IMG/VR virus record: IMGVR_UViG_3300017613_000582
Location: 1 to 33,755 of that record
From: a virus
Length of the DNA: 33,755 nucleotides
Reading direction: 5' to 3' (one strand)
Each line of letters begins with the position of its first letter. The stretch's first letter is position 1. A program made the position numbers and the translations under genes. Positions 14,869 to 22,981 of this stretch are shown here, piece by piece. The notes beneath the pieces were generated by a model. The model was not told the DNA's origin. It did not search any database and worked only from the letters and a program-made list of their open reading frames with translations.

Positions 14869-15512
14869 AAGCCTTTGTTATTACCATAGTAGATAATGAG
14901 AGGTCTGTAGAGGCCGCTAGACGCTGTATAATCTCTGCTGAGAAGCATGGCACCAAGGTCACGACCTACCCTGCCATAACGCCTAAAAACACCGATTTAA
15001 AGGCATATACGAACAAACACAACATTAGTACTCGATTTTTCAACGAGACTTATTCACGTACCGACAATTGTATTGCTGCATTTTGTTCTCACCATTCTCT
15101 ATGGCAGAAGGCTGTTGAGTTGAATGAAGATGTGTTAATCCTTGAACATGATGCAAAGTTTATTCAGCCTCTTCCAGAATTACGATATTATGAAGGTTGT
15201 ATATCTTTTGGTAGACCTTCTTATGGTAAATACTTTTTCCCAAGTTTCATGGGCACAACCAAATTGATTTCAAAACAATACTTCCCCGGTGCCCATGCTT
15301 ACATGGTATCACCAAAAGCTGCTCCGATTTTACTTAACGCTGCTCATTCTCAGGCTTGTCCTACTGATCTATTTTTCCACAATGATAGGTTTAACTTCCT
15401 TCAGGAATACTACCCATGGCCTATCTGGGCAGATGACTCGTTCACCACTATTCAAAACGTTAAGGGATGTGTGGCCAAGCATAACTTTGGTAAAGGATAT
15501 GATATAATATGA
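14865..15512 (+). CDS. Glycosyltransferase family 25-like (second copy)
   Basis: ATG 14865 overlaps the preceding stop and gives a 215-residue protein starting MKAFVITIVDNERSVEAARR. It repeats the GT25 core: CIAAFCSHHSLWQKAVELNE and DVLILEHDAKFI (about 69-100). After it come AHAYMVSPKAAPILL and a TDLFFHNDR loop. Comparison with the upstream gene shows the same order of motifs (SH..LW.KAVEL.E..LILEHDA.FI) but otherwise low identity. The two may add different sugars to one glycan. Confidence 0.85.
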   Translation: MKAFVITIVDNERSVEAARRCIISAEKHGTKVTTYPAITPKNTDLKAYTNKHNISTRFFNETYSRTDNCIAAFCSHHSLWQKAVELNEDVLILEHDAKFIQPLPELRYYEGCISFGRPSYGKYFFPSFMGTTKLISKQYFPGAHAYMVSPKAAPILLNAAHSQACPTDLFFHNDRFNFLQEYYPWPIWADDSFTTIQNVKGCVAKHNFGKGYDII

Positions 15513-16174
15513 TTCCTAATGCCTTTGTCACTGGATGTGACCATAAAACAGAATGGATGTTACCTTGGTTTCTCAGGAATTTTCGTAAATACAACAACTA
15601 TCCTATCTATTTTGCAGATTTTGGGGTTTCAAAATCTATGAGAAAATGGGTTGAAGAGAGCGAAGAGTTTGAAGATATTATAGAATTTGAGGACACATCT
15701 CATAAAAAATGGTATCTGAAACCAGCCGCTCTTATGAAGACCCCTGCCAAGAATAAGGTATGGCTTGATACTGATTGTGAAGTTCGGGCTGGCTTAAACT
15801 CTATTTTCAATTACATTGAAGTTGGAAAACTTGCTGTTGTAGAAGACACCCCATGGTCTAGGCGTAGGGGAGAAACGTGGCACAATTCTGGAGTAGTAGG
15901 AGTTCACAATTCCCCCAAGGTGTTAGACGAATGGCAGTTTAGATGTAAGAATAATGCCGTTGACGGTAACCCTCTTTATGGGGATCAGGATATTCTTCAT
16001 GAAATGTTGAGTGATCCTTTGACCAGATGTATACATATTAACGATCTGCCCAACAAATTCAATTTTTTAAGGCTACAAATACTTGATGGAGAAGACCCCA
16101 AGTTTGCCTATATTATACATTGGACAGGGCAAAAAGGTAAAGATGAAATAAGAAGACAAATGAATGATAATTAA
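15509..16174 (+). CDS. Glycosyltransferase-like protein (GT-A fold)
   Basis: The 221-residue protein contains KKWYLKPAALMKTP, then VWLDTDCEV (Asp87, Asp89), a DxD-type metal site. WHNSGVVGVHNS and YGDQDILHEML follow, and IHWTGQKG lies near the end. These are signature positions of GT8-type and related GT-A transferases, in order. It shares the DQ(D/T)xL segment with the transferase at 11152 but not overall identity. It starts in an ATGA overlap with the second GT25 gene and ends inside the start of the next gene. Confidence 0.78.
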   Translation: MIPNAFVTGCDHKTEWMLPWFLRNFRKYNNYPIYFADFGVSKSMRKWVEESEEFEDIIEFEDTSHKKWYLKPAALMKTPAKNKVWLDTDCEVRAGLNSIFNYIEVGKLAVVEDTPWSRRRGETWHNSGVVGVHNSPKVLDEWQFRCKNNAVDGNPLYGDQDILHEMLSDPLTRCIHINDLPNKFNFLRLQILDGEDPKFAYIIHWTGQKGKDEIRRQMNDN

Positions 16175-16763
16175 AGAAGCTCATGTGATTGGTAATGGTA
16201 GAAGCGCCTATAATTATCAACCTAGCCCCGGCCTAAAAATAACTTGTAATCTACCACCAATGGCAGTGGAAGATGTGTTTGCCACATGTATTGTGGATTT
16301 TAAAATGATGCAGTCCATGACCAAAGGAGAAATTACTGTACCCGGTTCATGGATTTTAGGTATGAGACCTAAACTTTGGATGGAGAAAAATCCGTCTTAC
16401 TATATGAAAGTTGCTTCTCAGATTAAGGAATTTTATCAGGTTCTTCCTTCATATATTCCAGACTATACCAAGTTTTCGTGTGGTCACTTTGCAGTGCATT
16501 ATACCGCCAGCAAACACAGACCCGACATTTTACACATGTATGGATTCGATTCCATATTTGATTTTGACTTAACCTCTTGTTCTGATTATTATCTACACTC
16601 AAATAGAGACAATCAAAACACTACCAGATTAACAAACGATTGGCGTTCGGGTTGGCCGGGTATCTTTAATGAATTTCAAAACACACAATTTGTCTTGCAT
16701 TACAAGCACGATCATGTTAAGTTTCCTATACCAGATAATGTAAAGGTACACATTACAAAATGA
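16164..16763 (+). CDS. Conserved marine phage protein linked to glycan genes
   Basis: The 199-residue protein has a Rossmann-like N-terminus (EAHVIGNGRSAYNYQ), then LKITCNLPPMAVEDVFATCI and VDFKMMQSM. KFSCGHFAVHYTASKHRPDI, LHMYGFDSIFDF and SDYYLHSNRDNQN come later, followed by a WRSGWPGIFNEF block. I recognise the pattern from cyanophage-type genomes, where it has no experimental function. It may be related to DUF115-like Rossmann proteins near glycosyltransferases. Position at the end of the cassette and overlaps with both neighbours suggest a glycan role. No DxD is visible. Confidence 0.65.
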   Translation: MIIKEAHVIGNGRSAYNYQPSPGLKITCNLPPMAVEDVFATCIVDFKMMQSMTKGEITVPGSWILGMRPKLWMEKNPSYYMKVASQIKEFYQVLPSYIPDYTKFSCGHFAVHYTASKHRPDILHMYGFDSIFDFDLTSCSDYYLHSNRDNQNTTRLTNDWRSGWPGIFNEFQNTQFVLHYKHDHVKFPIPDNVKVHITK

Positions 16764-17194
16764 TATATTACATAGACAACCTTCCCAAGAAGTTTGATGA
16801 AGTGTATATGGCAGATGCCATTACTTGGGCAAGTGAATATCTACAGATAAGGTTTTGCCTTTCGTTAGATTTAAATTGGCGGGGGGATATGCAAAAGGAT
16901 TTTGCTGGTTTTGCGGGTATGAGTGAAGAGGTTGAAGAGGAATATGAAATTGAAATTAATTCAAAACTGGGATTGAAAAATACTCTTCTGACACTCTTCC
17001 ACGAATTGACCCACATCAAACAAATAGATGAAGGTCAATTGATGGTTAATGATATTGGAAGACCGTCTCATTGGTTAGGTAAAAAAGTCATTCCAGATTT
17101 GAAAAATGATAGCCCATGGGAACAAGAGGCCTATCGAAATGAAAAGCTGATGTATGAACTTTGGATAGAGATTACAAATGGACAATTACAATAA
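16760..17194 (+). CDS. HExxH zinc metallopeptidase-like protein
   Basis: The 144-residue protein has LLTLFHELTHIKQIDEG (His81, Glu82, His85), a textbook HExxH zinc site. A candidate third ligand is the Glu of PWEQEAYRNE (Glu121 or Glu123) on a later helix. This is the minimal gluzincin/SprT-like layout. There is no secretion signal, so it would act inside the cell or in the virion. Similar short HExxH proteins occur in marine T4-like phages without known substrates. A processing, anti-host or virion role are all possible. Confidence 0.72.
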   Translation: MIYYIDNLPKKFDEVYMADAITWASEYLQIRFCLSLDLNWRGDMQKDFAGFAGMSEEVEEEYEIEINSKLGLKNTLLTLFHELTHIKQIDEGQLMVNDIGRPSHWLGKKVIPDLKNDSPWEQEAYRNEKLMYELWIEITNGQLQ

Positions 17195-17390
17195 ACGTAA
17201 AGCATTTGATGCTGAACAATATGATATCATGAAAGAGATACGCAAGGTTCGTAAGCATCTTGCCAAGGTAATGGATAAGTATGACACCAATCCTGAAGGT
17301 AATACTCATCAAAGGGGATTGACTGTTCAGAAGTTTCAAATTGAACTTGAGCATCTTCTAGAACAAAGAAAGTTTGAAATAGTGTCTTGA
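17178..17390 (+). CDS. Small helical protein of unknown function
   Basis: The 70-residue protein overlaps the end of the metallopeptidase-like gene. It consists of two predicted helices (EQYDIMKEIRKVRKHLAKVM and TVQKFQIELEHLLEQRKFEI) with a polar loop. It is the last gene of the plus-strand unit before the terminator hairpin. A coiled-coil or helix-hairpin partner role is possible; the family is unknown. Confidence 0.6.
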   Translation: MDNYNKRKAFDAEQYDIMKEIRKVRKHLAKVMDKYDTNPEGNTHQRGLTVQKFQIELEHLLEQRKFEIVS

Positions 17391-17414
17391 CAATCCCAAG
17401 ATAGTTACCAAAGA

Positions 17415-17439
17415 AAAGGGGGCCATTACAGCCCCCTTT
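17415..17439. terminator. Strong hairpin terminator between convergent units
   Basis: AAAGGGGGC (17415-17423), a 7-nt CATTACA loop and GCCCCCTTT (17431-17439) form a perfect 9-bp stem. The A/T ends give a U-run in both directions, so it can stop plus-strand transcripts after 17390 and minus-strand transcripts after gp23. Confidence 0.85.
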
Positions 17440-17477
17440 AAGATTCGGTAGGTTAACCCTACTCTTGTTGTTATAGC

Positions 17478-18830
17478 TTACGCTAGGATATTATCCACAC
17501 GGAAGATACGGTAGTACTGGTTAGACTTAGCAGTAGCTAGACCATTGGCTGGTGTAGAACCAACGAATGGGTTAGACACCATACCATAACGGGTTTTGAA
17601 ACCAATTTTTGGTTGGAAGGTGTTTTCGCCAATTGCTTTCATCATTGTAAGCGGTACGTATGGGCAGTAGAACACACCAGCGTCATAAGGATTAGTACCT
17701 TTGTATCCGACTGTTACGTAGTCTACAACCGCATAAGGATCGATATACACTTTGGTACGACCATTAAGCACACCGGCGAAGGTATTGCCTGTGTCATCAA
17801 CTTGTAGGTTAGCAGAGATAGCTGGAGCGTAATCCAACATTCCACCAGCAGCTAGGGCTGTTGCAACATCAGAAGAACAAACTACTACGTTACCTTTACC
17901 TCTACGAGTTTCTTTAGCGATTACGTTTGCTTCACGTTCAAGCTGAACCATAAGGCCCTTGAACTTTTCAACAGACCAGCGACCATCAGCATCAGTACTA
18001 AGATTGAAGATACCGTTGATTGCAGTGTTGCCTTGGAGACAACCAGTCTTAGCTTGGCTGTTGATTGTACGAACAACTTCACGGTTGATTTCAGCAAGAA
18101 GCTCAGTTGACAAGATGTTTGCCAATTCAGTTTCTGCATCAAGTCCGTGGATAGCACGTAGGTCTTGAGCCAATTCGATTGAGTATTCAGCCTTCAGCGC
18201 ACGAGACTCCGCAGTCACAGTGCTTTTTTCGATGGTGAAACCCATTTCTTTGAAAGCATCAGTTGTACCAAGAGCTTCGGCAGAGTCGGTAGTCATACCT
18301 GTACCAAAGATATCAGTGTAACGAGCATCTTCGATGCTTGAGTCAGTAGTACGTACTGGAGGACCAGCAGCAGAGTCATCAGAGATACCTGATAGACCAG
18401 AAGGACCAGCAGAAGCAGAGTCAGCACCAGTACCGTCTTGAGTACCAGACCAGCCTGTACGGGGTTCGTTAAATTGCGCTTCAGTTGAAGACGTTGCACC
18501 AGAGCCATAACGTGCTTTCATTGCAAAGATTAGTCCTGTTGGACCAGTCATAGGCTGAACGCCTGCAATGTCATACGCCATAAGATTAGGCGCAGAACGT
18601 CTAACCAAGCTAATTAGGACAGGGTCCCAGTTAGCAGCCGAGTTGGTGCTGTTTGATGGCGCAGCTTCCGCTAGAAAGTTCATCTGTTCACGCTCTTGAC
18701 CAAGAGCCTTTTCAGTGTTTTCGAGAAGAACAGCAGTTACTGAACGGCGGTGCAGATCAGTAATTTTCCCAGATGTTTCTTCATTAAGAACTGGCGACCA
18801 TTTTTCGATTAGTTTATCATAAGATTCCAT
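17478..18830 (-). CDS. 23: Major capsid protein gp23
   Basis: The 450-residue protein is the T4-type major capsid protein precursor, which forms the hexamers of the head. MESYDKLIEKWSPVLNEETS starts a helical pro-region. A gp21-type cleavage site, LAE before Ala (residues 53-55), lies in QMNFLAEAAP. The mature part begins AAPSNST and continues with NWDPVLISLVRRSAPNLMAY, DIAGVQPMTGPTGLIFAMKA and a long G/S/T-rich insertion region (about 110-170). Later motifs are LKAEYSIELAQDLRAIHGLD, GKGNVVVCSSDVATAL and the C-terminal GFKTRYGMVSNPF. It is the last gene of the late block and precedes the terminator. Confidence 0.97.
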   Translation of the reverse strand: MESYDKLIEKWSPVLNEETSGKITDLHRRSVTAVLLENTEKALGQEREQMNFLAEAAPSNSTNSAANWDPVLISLVRRSAPNLMAYDIAGVQPMTGPTGLIFAMKARYGSGATSSTEAQFNEPRTGWSGTQDGTGADSASAGPSGLSGISDDSAAGPPVRTTDSSIEDARYTDIFGTGMTTDSAEALGTTDAFKEMGFTIEKSTVTAESRALKAEYSIELAQDLRAIHGLDAETELANILSTELLAEINREVVRTINSQAKTGCLQGNTAINGIFNLSTDADGRWSVEKFKGLMVQLEREANVIAKETRRGKGNVVVCSSDVATALAAGGMLDYAPAISANLQVDDTGNTFAGVLNGRTKVYIDPYAVVDYVTVGYKGTNPYDAGVFYCPYVPLTMMKAIGENTFQPKIGFKTRYGMVSNPFVGSTPANGLATAKSNQYYRIFRVDNILA

Positions 18831-18861
18831 TGTTGGACACTCCTTGATTAGTGATTAGTGA

Positions 18862-19923
18862 TTATTGATTGTTTGTTTTCTTTAGGGCTTCAACATAACG
18901 TGACATTGATTCGGTTACTTCAACAGCATCCTCTTCTTCTTCTTCGTCTACGTCATCTAGAATGGATGATTGTGGCTTGCCCTTGGTGAAATAAGATTCT
19001 TTAACGGTTTCCACTTTCATTTTGAAAGATTCTTCGTCATCGAAATCTAGGCTTTCAACAAGATCACGCAATTTATCTACTTGTGTATCAGCAAGACCAT
19101 TTGAAGCTTCAAGCACGATTGATTCACGCTTGTACCCTTCTAGTTCTTCTGTCATACTAATGATCTTACCAGTTTTGCTGTTAAGTTCAGTTTCAAGAGA
19201 TTCGACTTGTACAGAAAGATCGTCTACAAGATCAACCTTTTCTTCAGGAACAGTGATGTAGGATTCAGTAAAGATGCCTTTTAATTTGGTCATGAAATCT
19301 TCACTAATCTCAGTTCTGAGACCAGTTTGAACCGCAACCTTATTGGCGTCCATCCATTCTTCTACAACGAAGTTCAAGTAACTATCGACATTTTCCACGA
19401 GTTCAGACCTCTGTTCTTCAATAGAAACTTCGAAACGATCCTGATAGTCGAGTTCCAATCTGGAAATCTCTTCTTTCAATTTCGATTTGATAGCAGCTTC
19501 AAAAATTACAGTAGACTTTTCTTTAAATTCATCTGACAATGTAGCTTCTGATTCTTGCAATGCTTTCATATCATCGCTGAAATCATAAGAAACATCTTCA
19601 AGTTGATCTTCAACATCATCATTCTCTTCTTCTAGCTCTTCACCAGAAAGAACAGAATGAAGTTTGTCGAGGTCTTCCATTGTCATTTCTGACATTAGAT
19701 CATAAAGTTCTCGTACAATACCAGACTTAGATTTTGGTGCTTTTTTGTCACCACCATCCTTGTCACCTTTACGCTTTTTAGCCTTTGGGCCAGTATCGCC
19801 AGCTTTTTCTACCGATTTGATAGAAGCCGTTTCATCTGGACCCGGATCAGTTTCTTTGCCTTCATCGATTTCATTCTCGTTATCGTGAAGTTCAACATCA
19901 TCCTTGAGTTTGTTTTTAGGCAT
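18862..19923 (-). CDS. 22: Prohead scaffold/core protein gp22
   Basis: The 353-residue protein is extremely acidic and helical. It has a polar, K/D-rich N-terminus (to about residue 70), a long coiled coil (about 100-300) and a terminal segment (VDEEEEEDAVEVTESMSRYV, then EALKKTN). That composition and the place between gp21 and gp23 define the T4 gp22 scaffold, which fills the prohead and is degraded by gp21. Several I/L-x-E sites suit that protease. Sequence conservation in this family is low, so synteny carries much of the call. Confidence 0.9.
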   Translation of the reverse strand: MPKNKLKDDVELHDNENEIDEGKETDPGPDETASIKSVEKAGDTGPKAKKRKGDKDGGDKKAPKSKSGIVRELYDLMSEMTMEDLDKLHSVLSGEELEEENDDVEDQLEDVSYDFSDDMKALQESEATLSDEFKEKSTVIFEAAIKSKLKEEISRLELDYQDRFEVSIEEQRSELVENVDSYLNFVVEEWMDANKVAVQTGLRTEISEDFMTKLKGIFTESYITVPEEKVDLVDDLSVQVESLETELNSKTGKIISMTEELEGYKRESIVLEASNGLADTQVDKLRDLVESLDFDDEESFKMKVETVKESYFTKGKPQSSILDDVDEEEEEDAVEVTESMSRYVEALKKTNNQ

Positions 19924-19933
19924 GTTATACTCC

Positions 19934-20599
19934 TTACATGTTTTTTTTAATTAACGAGAGGAAATTTTTGAATTCTCGGATTTGCACTTCTGGTGCATAT
20001 GTCCGACCAACATTCTTAATTTCAGTCTCCATTTGTTCAATCTCTTGTGCCTCAATGATGCCATTGTTCCACACCCATTCTACTCCTTCCATAATGCCAT
20101 TAACAAAAGCGTTTGGAGCAGAGGGGTCTTGGACAATATCAATGGTATTGAGCATGAAATCTTCACGCACAACCATAGCATCTCCAGACTTAGCAAGAGT
20201 TCCCATTCCACGAGTTGAAACACCTAGTTTAACACCACCATCAAGAAGACCTTTTACAATCTCCCCATTAGGAGTATCTAAAATAGATGCTTTACCCACC
20301 ACTTGTTTATTACCTTCAATTCTTAGATCGGTAATGAGGTGGGATACTTTGTCGAGATTCACGGTAGGACCTTCGGGGTGGTTTAGTTCACCAACAGCCC
20401 GTCCTGTTTTTACCTGATTCTCGTAATATTTGTTTACCGCTTGTTCCATAACAGATTTGGGATATACTCGACCATTTCTGTTTTTCTCATCATATGCAGC
20501 AAAAGAACCTTCGATATAATACTTCTTAGGCACATCTTTAGTGGCCGCTTCAGTAACGAATTCAATATCTTGTTCTGTGTATTCGGTAATTAGTTTCAT
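19934..20599 (-). CDS. 21: Prohead core protease gp21
   Basis: The 221-residue length matches T4 gp21, the serine protease that matures the prohead. The assemblin-like fold signatures are KYYIEGSFAAYDEKNRNGRV, the catalytic His in VGELNHPEGP (His74) and the catalytic Ser in LGVSTRGMGT (Ser128), followed by VREDFMLNTIDIVQDPSAP. N-terminal FVTE before AATKD is a possible self-cleavage point. The start overlaps the end of the upstream small gene (ATGA). It cleaves gp23, gp22 and possibly the internal-protein-like products noted here. Confidence 0.95.
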   Translation of the reverse strand: MKLITEYTEQDIEFVTEAATKDVPKKYYIEGSFAAYDEKNRNGRVYPKSVMEQAVNKYYENQVKTGRAVGELNHPEGPTVNLDKVSHLITDLRIEGNKQVVGKASILDTPNGEIVKGLLDGGVKLGVSTRGMGTLAKSGDAMVVREDFMLNTIDIVQDPSAPNAFVNGIMEGVEWVWNNGIIEAQEIEQMETEIKNVGRTYAPEVQIREFKNFLSLIKKNM

Positions 20600-20847
20600 T
20601 TTTTAATTTTTCCAAACTTGGCTCTAAGTTCGTCGCCCATCATTCGACTAACAGGCTTTTCCTTTTTCGTAGGAAGTTTTTTACCAGTTTTTGCTGATCT
20701 GCCCATTGCTTTTGCATGTGCAGCATCTACTTTACGGGTAGTCTTTAATGGGTCTTCTTTGTGTTTGATTTTAGGAGCCTTATTACGCTCACTAATTTCC
20801 TTTCCAGCCTCTGAAAACCCTTTTCTTATTTCTTTAAACGTTTTCAT
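20596..20847 (-). CDS. Small basic prohead-region protein with internal-protein-like N-terminus
   Basis: The 83-residue protein is very basic (about one third Lys/Arg). It starts MKTFKEIRKGFSEAGKEISE, close to the T4 internal-protein targeting peptide MKTYQEFIAE. FSE before Ala and ISE before Arg are possible gp21 cleavage sites. The remainder (KHKEDPLKTTRKVDAAHAKA, then TGKKLPTKKEK) looks disordered and suits DNA binding in a packed head. It overlaps both neighbours by 4 nt. Equivalent basic proteins occur near gp21 in related phages. Confidence 0.75.
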   Translation of the reverse strand: MKTFKEIRKGFSEAGKEISERNKAPKIKHKEDPLKTTRKVDAAHAKAMGRSAKTGKKLPTKKEKPVSRMMGDELRAKFGKIKK

Positions 20848-21035
20848 TTGCTTAGATCAATATACTCTTTGGCTGATGCAACTGCTTCTTTTTCACTTTT
20901 GTAAGTGTCAATCTTATCCCCATCAACAAATAGAGTATGAGATGATCCAGTTTTCGTCAGCTTCCAAGAAACCCCCTTATATTTACCAGAGTTTGATTCA
21001 ATCAACTCTTGGCGTATTTCCTTAAACGTCTTCAT
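20844..21035 (-). CDS. Small prohead-region protein with internal-protein-like N-terminus
   Basis: The likely start is the ATG at 21035 (MKTFKEIRQELIESNSGKYK), 3 nt after an equally possible ATG and within the end of the core-protein gene. The 63 residues have a short N-terminal helix identical over MKTFKEIR to the next gene. Then comes a small beta/alpha domain (YKGVSWKLTKTGSSHTLFVD, DKIDTYKSEKEAVASAKEYI). LIE before Ser (residue 13) is a candidate gp21 site. After processing a compact 50-residue domain would remain in the head. Function unknown. Confidence 0.72.
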   Translation of the reverse strand: MKTFKEIRQELIESNSGKYKGVSWKLTKTGSSHTLFVDGDKIDTYKSEKEAVASAKEYIDLSK

Positions 21036-21198
21036 CATCAGCAACATCTGGATTGAAGATAGTGTCAGCAACTGCTATCTTTTCTTGATCCATGGCAGCA
21101 GTCAATTTCTCTCCAAGAATACTCTCAAAGGTAGCACCAGCATTTGTAAAGTCTTTATTAGCGACTTGTTGGATCATTGTTTCAATTTCTTCAGACAT
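21022..21198 (-). CDS. Small prohead core protein (gp67/gp68-like)
   Basis: The 58-residue ORF reads MSEEIETMIQQVANKDFTNA, then ATFESILGEKLTAAMDQEKI and ends with an acidic tail (DVADDEDV). This matches the short helical core proteins found between gp20 and gp21 in marine T4-like phages, the position of T4 67/68. Its start lies 27 nt after an exact TATAAATA late box. Core proteins help shape the prohead and are digested by gp21; IFN and ILGE elements could be cleavage points. Its 3' end contains the start of the next gene. Confidence 0.8.
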   Translation of the reverse strand: MSEEIETMIQQVANKDFTNAGATFESILGEKLTAAMDQEKIAVADTIFNPDVADDEDV

Positions 21199-21225
21199 AG
21201 TAACTTTATTCCTCTAATTTGCATT

Positions 21226-21233
21226 TATTTATA
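21226..21233 (-). promoter_or_regulatory. T4-type late promoter box for the gp67/68-gp23 block
   Basis: TATAAATA on the minus strand lies between the gp20 stop and the small core-protein start, 27 nt upstream of that start. It is an exact match to the T4 late consensus and should drive the core, protease, scaffold and capsid genes. Confidence 0.8.
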
Positions 21234-21245
21234 ACATTCTGTCTT

Positions 21246-22901
21246 TTAAGATTTATCGGCTTTTTTCTCGTTTTCAGCCTCTTTTTTCTCATCTTTAGGC
21301 TTAGGATCAGTCTTTTCAGGCTTGGGTTTATCCTCTTTTTCGTCTTCAGGTTCTTCTTGTGGCATACTGCTTCTCATTTGCTTGATTTCCTCATCATCTT
21401 CTAATTCGCCACCATCCAACTCTTTCTTCATCTGCTTTTTCATTTCTTCTATATCTGCATCACTCATTCGAAGAACAGTTTTCATGATCCATTCCTTGGA
21501 GAAGTAAACCCCAACATAAGGTTCTGATTGCTCTAGAGATTGTAGACGTTCCCGAAGAACCTCTGTTTCTTTGAGTTCAGCCCATACAGTGTCTTTAATA
21601 AAATCAACTTGAACATCATTTATGATATTTTCCCAGTCTTCTTCAGTTATGATATTTTTCATAACCAAATGTTTACGAAGTATATCAAGGAACAACGTTT
21701 GGAATCTGGAACGTAAACGATCAATAAACTTTTGGAATTTTAATTCTTCTCGTGTAATCTCAGTTGATCTACCAAGATTAAATGGAGTTTCTTGTTCCAA
21801 ACGAGATACTGGTACATTCAAAGACTTGTAAAGGTTCTTTTGCATGTAAACGATATCATCAATCTGACCTAGGTTTTCACCCCCCGGCAGAGTACTGATT
21901 TCAGTTCCCCGACCACCTTCTCTTCTAGGAAGCCAGAAGTCTTCAAGCATAGACATATGCTTACGATCATCCTTGATTTCCCCGGTAGTAGCATCATACA
22001 CAAGTTTGTTACGATACTTGGCCATGATATCTGTCATGTAAGCTTCAGCTTTACCCCGTGGGAGATTACCAACGTCAATATAGAAAATTCTACGTTCGGG
22101 CGCACGGGCCAAGCGGTAGATAACCAAAGCGTTTTCCATCATTCGCAATTGATTGACAGGTTTTAAGGCTTTGTGTAAATATGAAATAACTTTCTTTCTA
22201 TCAGAATCCAACAGACCAGAAGTCACATAAGATACAGAATCCTTCGAAAGTTTAACACCCGAGTTTTGTACTCCGGGCTTTTCTTGATAAATGAAATATT
22301 CATCTACCTTAACAATAATTTTTGCCCCAGTTACAGGGTCTTTCTTTGCTTGAACTTCCTTGACCTTACGAATTTTTGCAGCATCGATTGGTCGAATGTC
22401 CCGAATACCCAATTTTAAATTAGTATCAGCTACAACTAGGTGATGATAAATTCTACCATCAACATACCATCTTCGAAAAATGTCATGTCCAAGTTCGTTA
22501 AATTTTAATAGAGTGGCAATAAAATCAAATTCATCTACGATCTTTTTCTTGACCCCATCTGAAAGTTCTACCTTGTCTAGATTAATCTCAACTGAAGATT
22601 TTAACTCAGATGTTGAAATAGCTTCATTAACAATATCCTCAATAGCAGCATCGACTTCAGGATGTTGTGCCACCCCTCTATATTTTCTGATTAGTTGAGC
22701 ATTGTTTTTGGATTCATTACCATCAAGGTTAATGTACTGGCCCATATAGGTACCAGCAGCAGTAACATATCCAGCCCCATCTTCATCAGTTGGGGGGACT
22801 ATAGAAGGTAAGTTTTTCTTCTCTTCTGTGCTTTTAGCACTTCGTTTTAGTTCAAAGCCAAAAAGTTTTATAATACTTCTGTCGTTTAGTTCGTCTGCCA
22901 T
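21246..22901 (-). CDS. 20: Portal vertex protein gp20
   Basis: I set the start at 22901 (MADELNDRSIIKLFGFELKR), preceded by AAGG; the frame extends further upstream but without a good start. The 551-residue protein has typical gp20 motifs: NAQLIRKYRGVAQHPEVDAA followed by IEDIVNEAI, then FRRWYVDGRIYHH. RPIDAAKIRKV, RMMENALVIYRLARAPERRI and FYIDVGNLPRGKAEAY follow, as do MLEDFWLPRREGGRGTEIST and LGRSTEITREELKFQKFIDR. The C-terminus is acidic then lysine-rich (about 515-551), which may be disordered. It forms the dodecameric head gate for DNA and docks gp17 and the neck. Confidence 0.97.
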   Translation of the reverse strand: MADELNDRSIIKLFGFELKRSAKSTEEKKNLPSIVPPTDEDGAGYVTAAGTYMGQYINLDGNESKNNAQLIRKYRGVAQHPEVDAAIEDIVNEAISTSELKSSVEINLDKVELSDGVKKKIVDEFDFIATLLKFNELGHDIFRRWYVDGRIYHHLVVADTNLKLGIRDIRPIDAAKIRKVKEVQAKKDPVTGAKIIVKVDEYFIYQEKPGVQNSGVKLSKDSVSYVTSGLLDSDRKKVISYLHKALKPVNQLRMMENALVIYRLARAPERRIFYIDVGNLPRGKAEAYMTDIMAKYRNKLVYDATTGEIKDDRKHMSMLEDFWLPRREGGRGTEISTLPGGENLGQIDDIVYMQKNLYKSLNVPVSRLEQETPFNLGRSTEITREELKFQKFIDRLRSRFQTLFLDILRKHLVMKNIITEEDWENIINDVQVDFIKDTVWAELKETEVLRERLQSLEQSEPYVGVYFSKEWIMKTVLRMSDADIEEMKKQMKKELDGGELEDDEEIKQMRSSMPQEEPEDEKEDKPKPEKTDPKPKDEKKEAENEKKADKS

Positions 22902-22937
22902 GATATACCTTGTTGTTGTTAATGTTATATAGACAAC

Positions 22938-22966
22938 CCCCAAACCCACTTTTTCAGGGCTTGGGG
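22938..22966. terminator. Hairpin between gp19 and gp20
   Basis: CCCCAAACCC (22938-22947), a 9-nt loop and GGGCTTGGGG (22957-22966) form a stem of nine pairs with one mismatch. There is no U-run on the minus-strand side, so it may attenuate or process the gp19-gp20 transcript instead of ending it fully. Confidence 0.5.
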
Positions 22967-22981
22967 ATCGTTTGTGTTACA

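Noticed and set aside
19938-20417. 159-residue plus-strand ORF opposite gp21
   Set aside because: It lies entirely antisense to the protease gene, whose catalytic motifs are clear.
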